This document shows positions 1 through 6,413 of a stretch of 24,200 bases of DNA, piece after piece. The DNA comes from Bacteroidales bacterium (GTDB lineage Bacteria; Bacteroidota; Bacteroidia; Bacteroidales; Muribaculaceae), in the NCBI GenBank assembly GCA_019416425.1, contig DXXK01000060.1, forward strand, positions 1-24,200, written 5' to 3'. The notes under the pieces are model-generated. The model had not been told where the DNA came from, did no database searches, and worked only from the letters and a program-made list of their open reading frames with translations. Both the position numbers and the translations under genes were made by a program. Position 1 is the stretch's first letter, and each line of letters opens with the position of its first letter.

Positions 1-171
1 CACGAGCGCAAGTCGATAGTCGTGACATCCCAGTTGAATGTGTCGGACTGGTATGATGCGATTGGCGAGCCCACCGTGGCCGACGCCATACTCGACCGCA
101 TCGTACACTCGGCCCATCACATAGAACTCAAAGGTGAGAGCATCCGCAAGATGAAGGCATACGGAAAGTAA
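1..171 (+). CDS. istB: IS21-family transposition helper ATPase IstB, C-terminal part (cut by window start)
   Basis: The frame is open from the first base to TAA at 169-171 and gives 56 residues. The C-terminal signature of IstB is visible: an IVVTSQL strand, then a W-x-x-x-IGEPT segment, ADAILDRIVH, and the IELKGES(I/M)R ending typical of the family. IstB is the AAA+ ATPase that assists the IstA transposase of IS21-type elements. The Walker motifs and the istA gene lie upstream of the window, so I cannot tell whether the element is complete. The repeats just downstream (188-266) look like the matching element end, so this is the distal part of an insertion sequence. Family assignment is firm; activity is unknown. 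Confidence 0.9.
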   Translation, partial: HERKSIVVTSQLNVSDWYDAIGEPTVADAILDRIVHSAHHIELKGESIRKMKAYGK

Positions 172-187
172 GTATCCAAAATTAAAA

Positions 188-266
188 TGACCCCGTCGGC
201 CAGGACTTCAAAAGGGTCAATCTAAAATAATTTTACGGGGTCAATCAAGACTGGCGCACGGGGTCA
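188..266. repeat. Repeated 9-bp motif, probable right end of the IS21-type element
   Basis: The motif TGACCCCGT occurs at 188-196 and its exact reverse complement ACGGGGTCA at 235-243 and 258-266; a diverged copy sharing GGGTCA sits at 214-219. The three same-direction copies are 23-24 bp apart. IS21-family elements are known for several repeated transposase-binding sites inside each end and for outer ends finishing in CA. The copy ending at 266 finishes in CA, so 266 or close to it is a plausible boundary. The matching left end is outside the window, so the exact border is inferred. Confidence 0.55.
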
Positions 267-287
267 GTCCGCTCTGGATTTTCCATT

Positions 288-321
288 ATATTGAGACTCG
301 CGTGATATTGAGACTCGCGTG
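288..321. repeat. Perfect 17-bp tandem duplication
   Basis: The unit ATATTGAGACTCGCGTG is present at 288-304 and again, without a mismatch, at 305-321. It lies just outside the proposed IS21 end and at the beginning of the surviving tail of an interrupted gene. It is longer than the few-bp target duplications usual for IS21 elements, so it may be a local slippage or repair product. Confidence 0.9.
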
Positions 322-399
322 GCAAAAGAGATATGTGAGTTGATAACGGACAGATATGGAATCGTAATGCGAACATCGTCACTGAAGATAAACAGGTAG
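295..399 (+). pseudogene. 3' remnant of an unidentified gene next to the IS end
   Basis: After a TGA at 292-294 a frame stays open to TAG at 397-399. From 313 the peptide begins TRVAKEICELITDRYG and ends SLKINR, with amino-acid composition like a real protein C-terminus. There is no start codon with a plausible upstream region, and the proposed IS21 end lies directly upstream. It is followed by a terminator-like hairpin at 427-465. I read it as the tail of a gene cut by the insertion. I do not recognise the family, and a chance open frame of this length remains possible. Confidence 0.35.
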
Positions 400-426
400 G
401 AATTGAACATATTATCTAATAACGTC

Positions 427-465
427 ATAATGCAGTTGTCAAGAATCCTTTGACAGCTGCATTAT
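427..465. terminator. 16-bp hairpin, terminator-like
   Basis: ATAATGCAGTTGTCAA at 427-442 pairs with TTGACAGCTGCATTAT at 450-465 around a 7-nt loop, with one G-T wobble. The A/T-rich outer ends resemble the bidirectional terminator at 5425-5466, but no clean T-run follows. It probably ended the gene whose tail stops at 399. Confidence 0.5.
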
Positions 466-481
466 TATACGTAAACATTAA

Positions 482-928
482 CTGAAATACACCTCGCCGA
501 TACTTTTGGATCAAATTCTATCACCGGCCTATCTCAACGCGGCGTACCTGCAAGTCAGACCCAACGGCGGAGCGGGAGAGGCTGACAAGATGAGACCACC
601 TGTTCGGCTGTCTGAAAGAGCATGGCGGGAACTGAAAGAGCGTATGCGGCAATGGCCATATCGTCGGAATCCCGTCCGAAGGGTAGTGATACCCAAGGAC
701 AATAGAGGCAAACGCCTGCTGGGAATACCTACGGTGGTAGACCGTATGTTTCAACAGACAATTGCTCAAGTGCTAAATCCCATCTATGAACGTTGGTTCA
801 GCGAGGGCAGCTACGGCTTCCGCCCCAGGCGAGAATGCAAGAAAGCGCAGTTAGCCGCAACAAAGATAGTGTAACAAGGTTGCCGCTATGGAGTGGACAT
901 AGACCTTGTATACCTCCTACACGATTGA
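482..928 (+). pseudogene. Group II intron reverse transcriptase/maturase remnant
   Basis: The frame opens after TAA at 479-481 and stops at 872-874; a second stop in the same frame is at 926-928. The segment shows the N-terminal half of a bacterial group II intron (LtrA-type) reverse transcriptase: the leader ILSPAYLNAAYLQV, a W/L-rich helix, the block PVRRVVIPKDNRGKRLLGIP, then TVVDRMFQQTIAQVLNPIYE and the GSYGFRPRR block. Beyond the first stop, VDIDL of the next block is still readable, but the FFD-x-VNHD part has been shortened to a few unrelated residues. The YADD catalytic block, the X/thumb domain and any HNH domain are absent. The usual start is missing; a TTG at 506 is the only option. 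The protein must be inactive. I saw no intron domain V next to it. Confidence 0.85.
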
Positions 929-947
929 ATAAAGGTTAGTGGCACTA

Positions 948-1343
948 TCAAGATTGATTATCAGATGTAACGTCATTTTGGTCACTATTGTATTGGTTCT
1001 CGTATTCCGCAATGATTCGCTCGATATCCTTCTTGAGTTTGGGAATATGACGAATAATTAAACCCCATAGAAATTCAGTCTCAACGCTGTCATAACCATG
1101 GATAATCCGGTTACGGGTGTTGATTATCTCTTTTGCGTTCGGAATTTCAAATGAGGCATTCCTTTTGCGGATTCTATTGATTGCTTCCCCCATTATCTCT
1201 GTTTTGCGTTCAACCACACATCTGCGCATAATGTCTTTTTCAAACAGATCGAATCTGTTGGGAAAGTCTACAAAGCAGCTCTGCAGGTCATTGATGGCAT
1301 CTAAGACATCTTGTAGATGTTTCAGAATATATTCATCAGCCAT
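948..1343 (-). CDS. hepT: HepT-like HEPN-domain RNase toxin
   Basis: This 131-residue, mostly helical protein belongs to the HEPN/DUF86 family. The defining R-x4-H-x-Y motif is intact as R77, H82 and Y84. In characterised HepT/MntA pairs HepT is an RNA-cleaving toxin, and the tyrosine of this motif is the site its partner modifies with AMP. Its start codon overlaps the end of the upstream mntA gene by 8 bp (1336-1343), so the two are translationally coupled in the order antitoxin then toxin. The C-terminal tail is rich in D, N, S and Q and looks disordered. The gene sits in an accessory region beside IS and intron debris, which suggests acquisition by transfer. Function is inferred from motif and context. 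Confidence 0.85.
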   Translation of the reverse strand: MADEYILKHLQDVLDAINDLQSCFVDFPNRFDLFEKDIMRRCVVERKTEIMGEAINRIRKRNASFEIPNAKEIINTRNRIIHGYDSVETEFLWGLIIRHIPKLKKDIERIIAEYENQYNSDQNDVTSDNQS

Positions 1344-1641
1344 AAATCATTTGTTTTGTACGATTGACGTTGGCAATAAGATATTTATTCCGGAGTCCCT
1401 TTCCTACCACTAAATCAACTTTTCGACCAAAAAGCTTCTCCAATGCATCATGAAAATCGAAATAGTTTGTTACATAATCCCATTTCTCATGGTCTGTGGT
1501 GTCAAAATCTACGAGTAAATCCACATCGCTCTTTTCATTGAACCTATCTGTCAGTATAGATCCAAAGACTGCCAGTGTCTTGACTCTATGCAGTCTGCAT
1601 AGTTCAATGATGTGTTGTAGATTCAGCTCAATTAACTTCAT
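1336..1641 (-). CDS. mntA: MntA-like minimal nucleotidyltransferase antitoxin
   Basis: The 101-residue protein is a minimal nucleotidyltransferase of the DNA polymerase beta fold. The family motif G-S-x10-D-x-D is intact (G27, S28, D39, D41), and D76 in the following VDLVV strand is a good third metal ligand. In the HepT/MntA system this type of protein neutralises the HEPN toxin by adding AMP to its tyrosine. Upstream of the ATG is AGAAGGTGAT (1642-1651, minus strand), a strong Shine-Dalgarno-like sequence, although spaced very close to the start; this is unusual among genes of this window. The toxin gene hepT follows with an 8-bp overlap. All catalytic positions I can check are present, so the pair could be active. 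Confidence 0.87.
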   Translation of the reverse strand: MKLIELNLQHIIELCRLHRVKTLAVFGSILTDRFNEKSDVDLLVDFDTTDHEKWDYVTNYFDFHDALEKLFGRKVDLVVGKGLRNKYLIANVNRTKQMIYG

Positions 1642-1715
1642 ATCACCTTCTATTGTTTCTTATTGAACGTCGGAATTTGGTAAATCGTTTGAAATTCCCC
1701 AAAATAACGGGAGGG

Positions 1716-3128
1716 TCAGACGGGGTTCTGCTTGAGGCGCTCCACGTACTGGTCGATGCGCTGGAGCTCGGCGGGGATGTCGATGCGCTGTGGACAGTGC
1801 GGGGCGCATTGGCCGCAGCCGATGCAGTGGCTGGCCTGGCGCAGCTTCGGCACGCTGCGGTCATAACCAACCAGAAAGGCACGGCGTGCCTCGCGGTAGT
1901 TCGGGTCCTGGGTGCCCTGCGGCAGATTGTCGTCGTTGACGCACTTGTTGTAATGCAGTAGGATTGAGGGTATGTCGATGCCGTACGGACACGGCATGCA
2001 GTACTTGCAGTTGTTGCACGGAATGGTGTTCATAGCGATCATCTTCTGCGCCATCTGCTCCAGGAACTGCAGCTCGTCGGCCGACAAAGGCTTCAGCGGC
2101 GCGAAACTGCGCAGGTTGTCCTGCAGATGCTCCATCTTGGTCATGCCGCTCAACACGGTATGGACGCCGGGATAGGTTCCGCAGAAGCGGAACGCCCACG
2201 ACGCCACGCTCCGTTCCGGCTCGCGCTGCTTCATGGCCGCGACAACCGAATCCGGCACTGTAGCCAATCGACCGCCCAACAGCGGCTCCATGATCACCGC
2301 CGGGATATTGCGCTTGGCCAACTCGTTGTACAGATACTCCGCATCCGTATTGCGCGGATTGGTTTCCTTGGCATGCTTCCAGTCCACATAGTTCATCTGG
2401 ATCTGCACGAAGTCCCACTTGTACTCATCATGCCGCGACAGCAGGTGATCGAACACCGCGATGTCGCCGTGGTACGAGAATCCCAGGTTGCGGATGCGGC
2501 CGTCCTTGCGCTCGTTGAGCAGGAAGTCCAGTATGCCGTTCTTCACGTAACGGTTGTTGTACTCCTCCATGCCGTCCTCGCCCATGCCGATGCCGTGCAG
2601 CAGCATGTAGTCTATATGGTCCGTCTGCAGCTCCTTCAGCGAGTTTCGGTACATCTCGATCGACGCCTCGCGTGTCTGTGACTCCGGAGCGAAGTTCGAC
2701 AGCTTTGTCGCGATGAAGTACTTGTCGCGAGGATGGCGTGCCAGGGCTATGCCTGTGGCATGCTCCGACTGCCCCTTGCAGTAGGCCGGCGACGTGTCGA
2801 AATAGTTCACGCCATGCTCCAGTGCATAGTCCACAAGTTGGTTCACCTGCTCCTGGTCGATCTCGTCGCCCTGTTCGCGCGATGACTTGCCGTTGACCGA
2901 CGGCAGACGCATCATGCCGAAGCCCAGCAACGACACCTTGTCGCCGGATGTCGGGTTGACGCGGTAGGTCATCTTGTCCTTGGGCGGCTCGGCTGTCTCC
3001 TGACTCTCAGCCGTGTTCTTGGTTCCGGTTCCGCAGGCAGCCAGACCGGCGGTGATGCCGGTATATCCCATAATCTTCAGGAAATCACGGCGTGAAACGG
3101 GTCGTTTTAATTTATCTGATAAGCTCAT
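1716..3128 (-). CDS. Tat-exported aldo/keto reductase with two C-terminal [4Fe-4S] motifs
   Basis: The 470-residue protein begins with a twin-arginine signal (R13-R14-D-F-L-K, then a hydrophobic stretch) that ends in a lipobox-like G-L-A-A-C (C32), so it may be a Tat-exported lipoprotein. Residues about 60-350 form an aldo/keto reductase barrel with the tetrad D111, Y116, K142 and H178. The last 100 residues carry a ferredoxin-like region with C371, C374, C377, C380 and C435, C438, C441, C445. The family reduces carbonyls, but in this Fe-S branch the substrate is not known, and electrons may come from iron-sulfur partners rather than NADPH. It starts 6 bp after the polyferredoxin gene, so the two very likely form an operon in which the membrane protein feeds electrons to this enzyme. 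No convincing terminator follows. Confidence 0.88.
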   Translation of the reverse strand: MSLSDKLKRPVSRRDFLKIMGYTGITAGLAACGTGTKNTAESQETAEPPKDKMTYRVNPTSGDKVSLLGFGMMRLPSVNGKSSREQGDEIDQEQVNQLVDYALEHGVNYFDTSPAYCKGQSEHATGIALARHPRDKYFIATKLSNFAPESQTREASIEMYRNSLKELQTDHIDYMLLHGIGMGEDGMEEYNNRYVKNGILDFLLNERKDGRIRNLGFSYHGDIAVFDHLLSRHDEYKWDFVQIQMNYVDWKHAKETNPRNTDAEYLYNELAKRNIPAVIMEPLLGGRLATVPDSVVAAMKQREPERSVASWAFRFCGTYPGVHTVLSGMTKMEHLQDNLRSFAPLKPLSADELQFLEQMAQKMIAMNTIPCNNCKYCMPCPYGIDIPSILLHYNKCVNDDNLPQGTQDPNYREARRAFLVGYDRSVPKLRQASHCIGCGQCAPHCPQRIDIPAELQRIDQYVERLKQNPV

Positions 3129-3134
3129 GGTTTT

Positions 3135-4634
3135 CTAAATTTCGCTGTGAACGGAATTGCCTTCGACATATATGGCGCTGAATGGACGTGCGGGGCAGAG
3201 GTTCTCGCATGCGCCGCAACCTATGCAGCGGGCAGTGTTTACGGCAGGAACCTGGACCGACATTGGATCATTGGGGTCCAACGGCACCATCAGGATCGCG
3301 CCGGTGGCGCAGTGGCGCGCGCAGTTGCCGCAGTCCACACCCTCGGTAACGGGTATGCAGTTCTGCTTGATCCATACGGCGTGGCCGATCTGTATGGCCG
3401 ATTTCTCGGCACGAGTTATCGGCGTGATTGCCCCCGCGGGGCATACCTGCGAGCATTCAGTGCATTCCGGACGGCAGTAGCCCCGCTCGTACGACGACTC
3501 CGGCTGCATCAGGGTCATGATGTCGCCCGACGGACGCAGCACGTTGTTGGGGCATGCCGAGACGCACAGCTGGCAACCTGTACAGTGCCGGGCCATATGC
3601 TTCAGGCTTATGGCTCCAGGGGGTAAGATGGGAGTCTTGCGCTTGGGGATCTTCTTGTCCTCGATCACCGCCAGGCCGCCGTCCACTTTCTTGATCTGGG
3701 CGTCCAGTACACCCACGGTGGCTGCCATGGTGCCGACTGTAAGCAACGCGCGACGCGACTCGTCGATCTTTTCCGGACCGTTGCTGTCCTTGTCGATTTC
3801 GGTCTTTTTGTTCCAGCGGAACCCGTAGCTGATGGCGCCGTGGGTGCAGGTGCCGATGCAGTCCATGCAGTCCACGCATCGACTATAGTCCACGCGGTGG
3901 TTCTTGCCGTCGATGCACGAAGCCTTGCAGCGGCGCGAGCAAAGGCCGCATTCCACGCATTTATCCTTGTCTATGCGAATGCCGAAAAGCGAGACGCGTG
4001 ACAATGCTCCTAATACCGTGCCGACGGGGCAAATGGTGTTGCAGTAGGTGCGACCGTTGCGCCAGGCCAGGATGGCCAGGGCCACGAACGTGACCGCAGC
4101 GATGACGAAGGTCGGGATGCTGCGGATCCATACCTCCTTCTCGTAGAAGGCATAGCTGTCGTAATGTGCGGCGATTTTGGCCAGCAGGTTGTTGCCCCAG
4201 TCGTAGACCGGACCCATGAGGTTCCACGTAATACGTCCATAGGAACTATATGGTGCCAGCAACGTCACGACCGAGCCGATGCCGGCGATCATGGCGATGA
4301 TGAAGAGCCCCAGTACGCCGTAGCGCAGCCAGTTGACGGCAGGAGAGGAACTGAAACGGTACTTTTTCTTCCTGCGCCGGCCGCTGATCCATGAGATGCA
4401 GTCCTGCATCACGCCCAATGGGCAGATTACTGAGCAATACACGCGGCCGCACACCAGCGTCAGCGCCACCAGGAGGATGATTACGCCTAAGTTCAGCGCC
4501 ATCAGCGCCGGCAGGAACTGGATACGCGCCATCCAGCCGAACCATGTGTGGAAGAAGCCTGTCAGGTCCAGGAACAGCATCGTGATGCAGACAAAGAAGA
4601 TCGCTGCAAGTATAATCCGGATTCGTCGTAGCAT
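3135..4634 (-). CDS. Membrane polyferredoxin, NapH-like half fused to NapG-like half
   Basis: I place the start at 4634 (protein begins MLRRIRIILA, 499 residues). The frame stays open further upstream, but that part overlaps the divergent gene and does not look like the family. The N-terminal half resembles NapH: membrane segments near 8-24, 43-61, 107-127 and 175-191, two membrane-adjacent cysteine clusters (C62/C67/C71 and C198/C202) and two ferredoxin motifs at 226-240 and 253-263. At R294-R295 a twin-arginine-like stretch precedes a fifth hydrophobic segment. The rest follows the NapG pattern: a PPGAI element (338-342), then cysteine motifs at 351-361, 387-398, 426-442 and 470-480. Such proteins pass electrons between the quinone pool and periplasmic reductases. 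No nap genes are visible; the downstream partner is the Tat-type aldo/keto reductase. Confidence 0.85.
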   Translation of the reverse strand: MLRRIRIILAAIFFVCITMLFLDLTGFFHTWFGWMARIQFLPALMALNLGVIILLVALTLVCGRVYCSVICPLGVMQDCISWISGRRRKKKYRFSSSPAVNWLRYGVLGLFIIAMIAGIGSVVTLLAPYSSYGRITWNLMGPVYDWGNNLLAKIAAHYDSYAFYEKEVWIRSIPTFVIAAVTFVALAILAWRNGRTYCNTICPVGTVLGALSRVSLFGIRIDKDKCVECGLCSRRCKASCIDGKNHRVDYSRCVDCMDCIGTCTHGAISYGFRWNKKTEIDKDSNGPEKIDESRRALLTVGTMAATVGVLDAQIKKVDGGLAVIEDKKIPKRKTPILPPGAISLKHMARHCTGCQLCVSACPNNVLRPSGDIMTLMQPESSYERGYCRPECTECSQVCPAGAITPITRAEKSAIQIGHAVWIKQNCIPVTEGVDCGNCARHCATGAILMVPLDPNDPMSVQVPAVNTARCIGCGACENLCPARPFSAIYVEGNSVHSEI

Positions 4635-4715
4635 TATGTTGTCGGTTAGAAGTGCTTGAAGTTGTCTAAACTGATTTACGTTTAATTGATTTGCGGAGAT
4701 AAACCCCACCGGGTG

Positions 4716-4723
4716 CAAAATTA
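4716..4723 (-). promoter_or_regulatory. Candidate -7 box for the polyferredoxin/reductase operon
   Basis: On the minus strand this reads TAATTTTG, a match to the Bacteroidota -7 consensus TAnnTTTG. It lies about 82 bp before the proposed start at 4634 and would give a leader of roughly 75 nt. I see no clear -33 TTTG. The rest of the 249-bp gap between the divergent genes (4635-4883) is A/T-rich with no further recognisable element. Confidence 0.4.
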
Positions 4724-4883
4724 ATGAAAAATATTCAGAATCCATTACACAAATCACGGAAAATCCAATCATTAACACATATTTGGCGGTGAAACCTCTC
4801 CTGGGGTTGGCATAGGCGGGAGGATTTTTTATGAACCTTAATAAATGTGAAGTCGTTTTAACTATGAAGTAAAAAAGAATACT

Positions 4884-5399
4884 ATGATAACCGACAAGAT
4901 TAAATTCAAACCGGGGTTTGCCAAGGAGGATTCCAAGACTTACGCATCGGCCGGAGTCGAGGTCAAGGGCCTGACCCCTGAACGTATATGGCGCAATCTG
5001 TGTAACATATCGATATGGACGCGGTTGAATCCGTCGATCGTGGATATCCAGCCACTGGACTCGGCCGACACCGACCCGCATCTGTACGACAAGATGCAGT
5101 TCAACTACGACCTGAAGTGCGGCAAGCGCGTGGCCGCGCAGGTGATCTTCTTCCAGCATCCTAAGGATGACCGTCCCGGCCGTCTGGCCTATCAGGGCAC
5201 TGTCCTGGATGGAGACAAGGAGGTGAACCAGATTGTGGTGGAGTTTATGGTAGGCGTTCCCGACCATAAGGGCGAGCTGGTTGTCGAGGCCGCCATGTCG
5301 GCCCGTGAGGAGGCTCCCGACGCGGCCCAGCATAATTTCGGCGACGAGCTGCAGGCCACTCTCCGCAACCTGGCCGCCTGGAGCGAGAAGCATGACTGA
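4884..5399 (+). CDS. SRPBCC-like (polyketide cyclase/START-type fold) protein, function unknown
   Basis: This 171-residue soluble protein has no signal peptide. Its pattern fits the SRPBCC (Bet v 1-like) fold: an early segment LTPERIWRNLCNISIWTRLNPSI, comparable to the helix-then-W-x-x-x-NP-x-I segment of such proteins, followed by alternating strands and a long C-terminal helix (AAQHNFGDELQATLRNLAAW). The fold binds hydrophobic ligands, but no ligand can be read from the sequence. It is transcribed away from the polyferredoxin operon, separated by 249 bp, and ends 25 bp before a strong bidirectional terminator, so it is probably a single-gene unit. The fold assignment comes from pattern only and is moderately sure. 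Confidence 0.65.
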   Translation: MITDKIKFKPGFAKEDSKTYASAGVEVKGLTPERIWRNLCNISIWTRLNPSIVDIQPLDSADTDPHLYDKMQFNYDLKCGKRVAAQVIFFQHPKDDRPGRLAYQGTVLDGDKEVNQIVVEFMVGVPDHKGELVVEAAMSAREEAPDAAQHNFGDELQATLRNLAAWSEKHD

Positions 5400-5424
5400 T
5401 CCGCCATCTTCACATACTCACAAT

Positions 5425-5466
5425 AAAAATGGCACATCGGGAATTGAATCCGGATGTGCCATTTTT
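5425..5466. terminator. Bidirectional intrinsic terminator between convergent genes
   Basis: AAAAATGGCACATC (5425-5438) pairs perfectly with GATGTGCCATTTTT (5453-5466) around a 14-nt loop. The stem starts with an A-run and ends with a T-run, so it can stop transcription from both sides. It lies between the SRPBCC-like gene (ends 5399) and the PepSY-like gene on the other strand (ends 5505). Confidence 0.9.
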
Positions 5467-5504
5467 ATGTGGCGGGGTTGTTTGTTGGGTCAAGCGCCGG
5501 TGTG

Positions 5505-6011
5505 TCAGTCTTCCATTACGAGGAAATTGCCGTTGATGTCGAAGATGAAGGTGTCGGGATCGGGGATGCCGACCTCAACCTCGACGGCCTTACCCTTGCG
5601 GAACTCGATGGACTCGACCTTGTTGGCCACGCCTTGCTGTTCCAGACGCTTGTAGGCGTTGTGATGCAGTACATCCTTGACTACGGAGGCTGCCAGGAAA
5701 GAGTTGTCGGGAGCGTCGATGTCCATGACCTGACCCTTGGTGTCGAAGTCGATGTCGACACCGTTGGCAAGTTCTACCTCGTACTTGCCTTTGGCGTAGT
5801 AACGCTCGCATTTGGAAACGTTGATGCCTTTGAAATGTTTCTCGACAAACTTACGGGCCTTCTCAGGAATCTGACTGTAGTCCTGCGAGCCGGCCATCAC
5901 GATGCCGGGCATGCCGTTGTTGACCTGTGCCACGGCCTGGGTGGTGAAGAATGTCGCAGTCAATCCTACGACTGTAGCCGCTGCGAGGGAGAGTAACAGA
6001 TGTCTTTTCAT
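5505..6011 (-). CDS. Secreted PepSY-like domain protein
   Basis: From the ATG at 6011 the protein has 168 residues; another in-frame ATG at 6020 would add MRI. A clear Sec signal peptide (MKRHLLLSLAAATVVGL, ending near TTQAVA before QVNN) directs it to the periplasm. The mature part holds two similar halves of the PepSY-like type found in many Bacteroidota: an IPEKARKFVEKHF helix, a strand with YEVELANGVDIDFD, then a repeat-like second helix (VVKDVLHHN) and strands VESIEFRKGKAVEVEV and DTFIFDINGNFL. The family has a beta-lactamase-inhibitor-like fold and its role is unclear. It stands alone, ended by the shared terminator at 5425-5466. I see no consensus promoter in front. Confidence 0.82.
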   Translation of the reverse strand: MKRHLLLSLAAATVVGLTATFFTTQAVAQVNNGMPGIVMAGSQDYSQIPEKARKFVEKHFKGINVSKCERYYAKGKYEVELANGVDIDFDTKGQVMDIDAPDNSFLAASVVKDVLHHNAYKRLEQQGVANKVESIEFRKGKAVEVEVGIPDPDTFIFDINGNFLVMED

Positions 6012-6141
6012 AATTCTCATGTTTAACGCAATCCCGACTCCTAAAGTAGCACATCAATTACAATCAGCTACCTGGCATCGCAATCGCTATTACAATAACA
6101 ACGCCCCCTCTCAGGCTAAAGTTCACACGCGCCGGATGGCT

Positions 6142-6231
6142 GACCGCGGTGCGGTCCAACATCGTAGCCCCAGGTCGAAACTCGTTCGACCTGGGGTAGA
6201 ATATCCAAAGACCACGACCGCGGGGCGGTCG
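6142..6231. repeat. REPIN-like cluster of three GC-rich hairpins
   Basis: The centre is a perfect 12-bp hairpin: CCCCAGGTCGAA (6168-6179), loop ACTCG, TTCGACCTGGGG (6185-6196). It is flanked by two copies of a small hairpin with the same arms: GACCGC-GGT-GCGGTC (6142-6156) and GACCGC-GGG-GCGGTC (6216-6230, extended by one C-G pair to 6215-6231). This layout resembles REP/REPIN palindromes moved by RAYT-type transposases, though no transposase gene is present here. The preceding gap 6021-6141 holds nothing I recognise. Confidence 0.65.
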
Positions 6232-6242
6232 CGTAATAATTG

Positions 6243-6330
6243 CAACACGATTCAACGCATTTTCAACTAATTCAACATCATTCAACAGGTTTCAACAATG
6301 TCTCAACAAAAATTTCAACATTCCCTCAAC
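6243..6330. repeat. Nine CAAC (mostly TTCAAC) motifs phased with the DNA helix
   Basis: CAAC begins at 6243, 6253, 6264, 6273, 6283, 6293, 6304, 6316 and 6327. The intervals are 9-12 bp and the mean is 10.5 bp, one turn of B-DNA. Six copies are TTCAAC and two more are TCAAC preceded by C; the sequence between them is unrelated A/T-rich DNA, so this is not a simple tandem repeat. It starts 12 bp after the hairpin cluster and ends about 50 bp before a -7 box. It could be a binding array for one face of the helix or a curved segment. Confidence 0.75.
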
Positions 6331-6382
6331 ATAATCACACATATTTTTCTGGCTTTATAGGCATTATATGCTCTAAAATTGT

Positions 6383-6390
6383 TATCTTTG
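6383..6390 (+). promoter_or_regulatory. Candidate -7 box upstream of the broken ORF
   Basis: TATCTTTG matches TAnnTTTG and is followed 23 bp later by the ATG at 6414, a spacing typical of genes with short leaders. No TTTG is found at the usual -33 distance. Confidence 0.4.
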
Positions 6391-6413
6391 CATGGTGACA
6401 ACCGCACACAAAG

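Noticed and set aside
1672..1698. 7-bp inverted repeat (GGAATTT/AAATTCC) as terminator of the reductase operon
   Set aside because: The stem is short and A/T-rich, the loop is long and no T-run follows on the relevant strand.
4635..5393. Upstream extension of the polyferredoxin frame by about 250 codons on the minus strand
   Set aside because: It overlaps the well-supported divergent gene at 4884-5399 and contains the promoter region; the protein has a natural start at 4634 right before its first membrane segment.
5902..6285. Open frames on both strands across the hairpin cluster
   Set aside because: They arise from the GC-rich palindromes, lack family features and conflict with the PepSY-like gene or with each other.
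6243..6330. CRISPR-like array
   Set aside because: The repeated unit is only 4-6 bp with spacing near 10 bp, and there are no direct repeats of CRISPR length and no cas genes.
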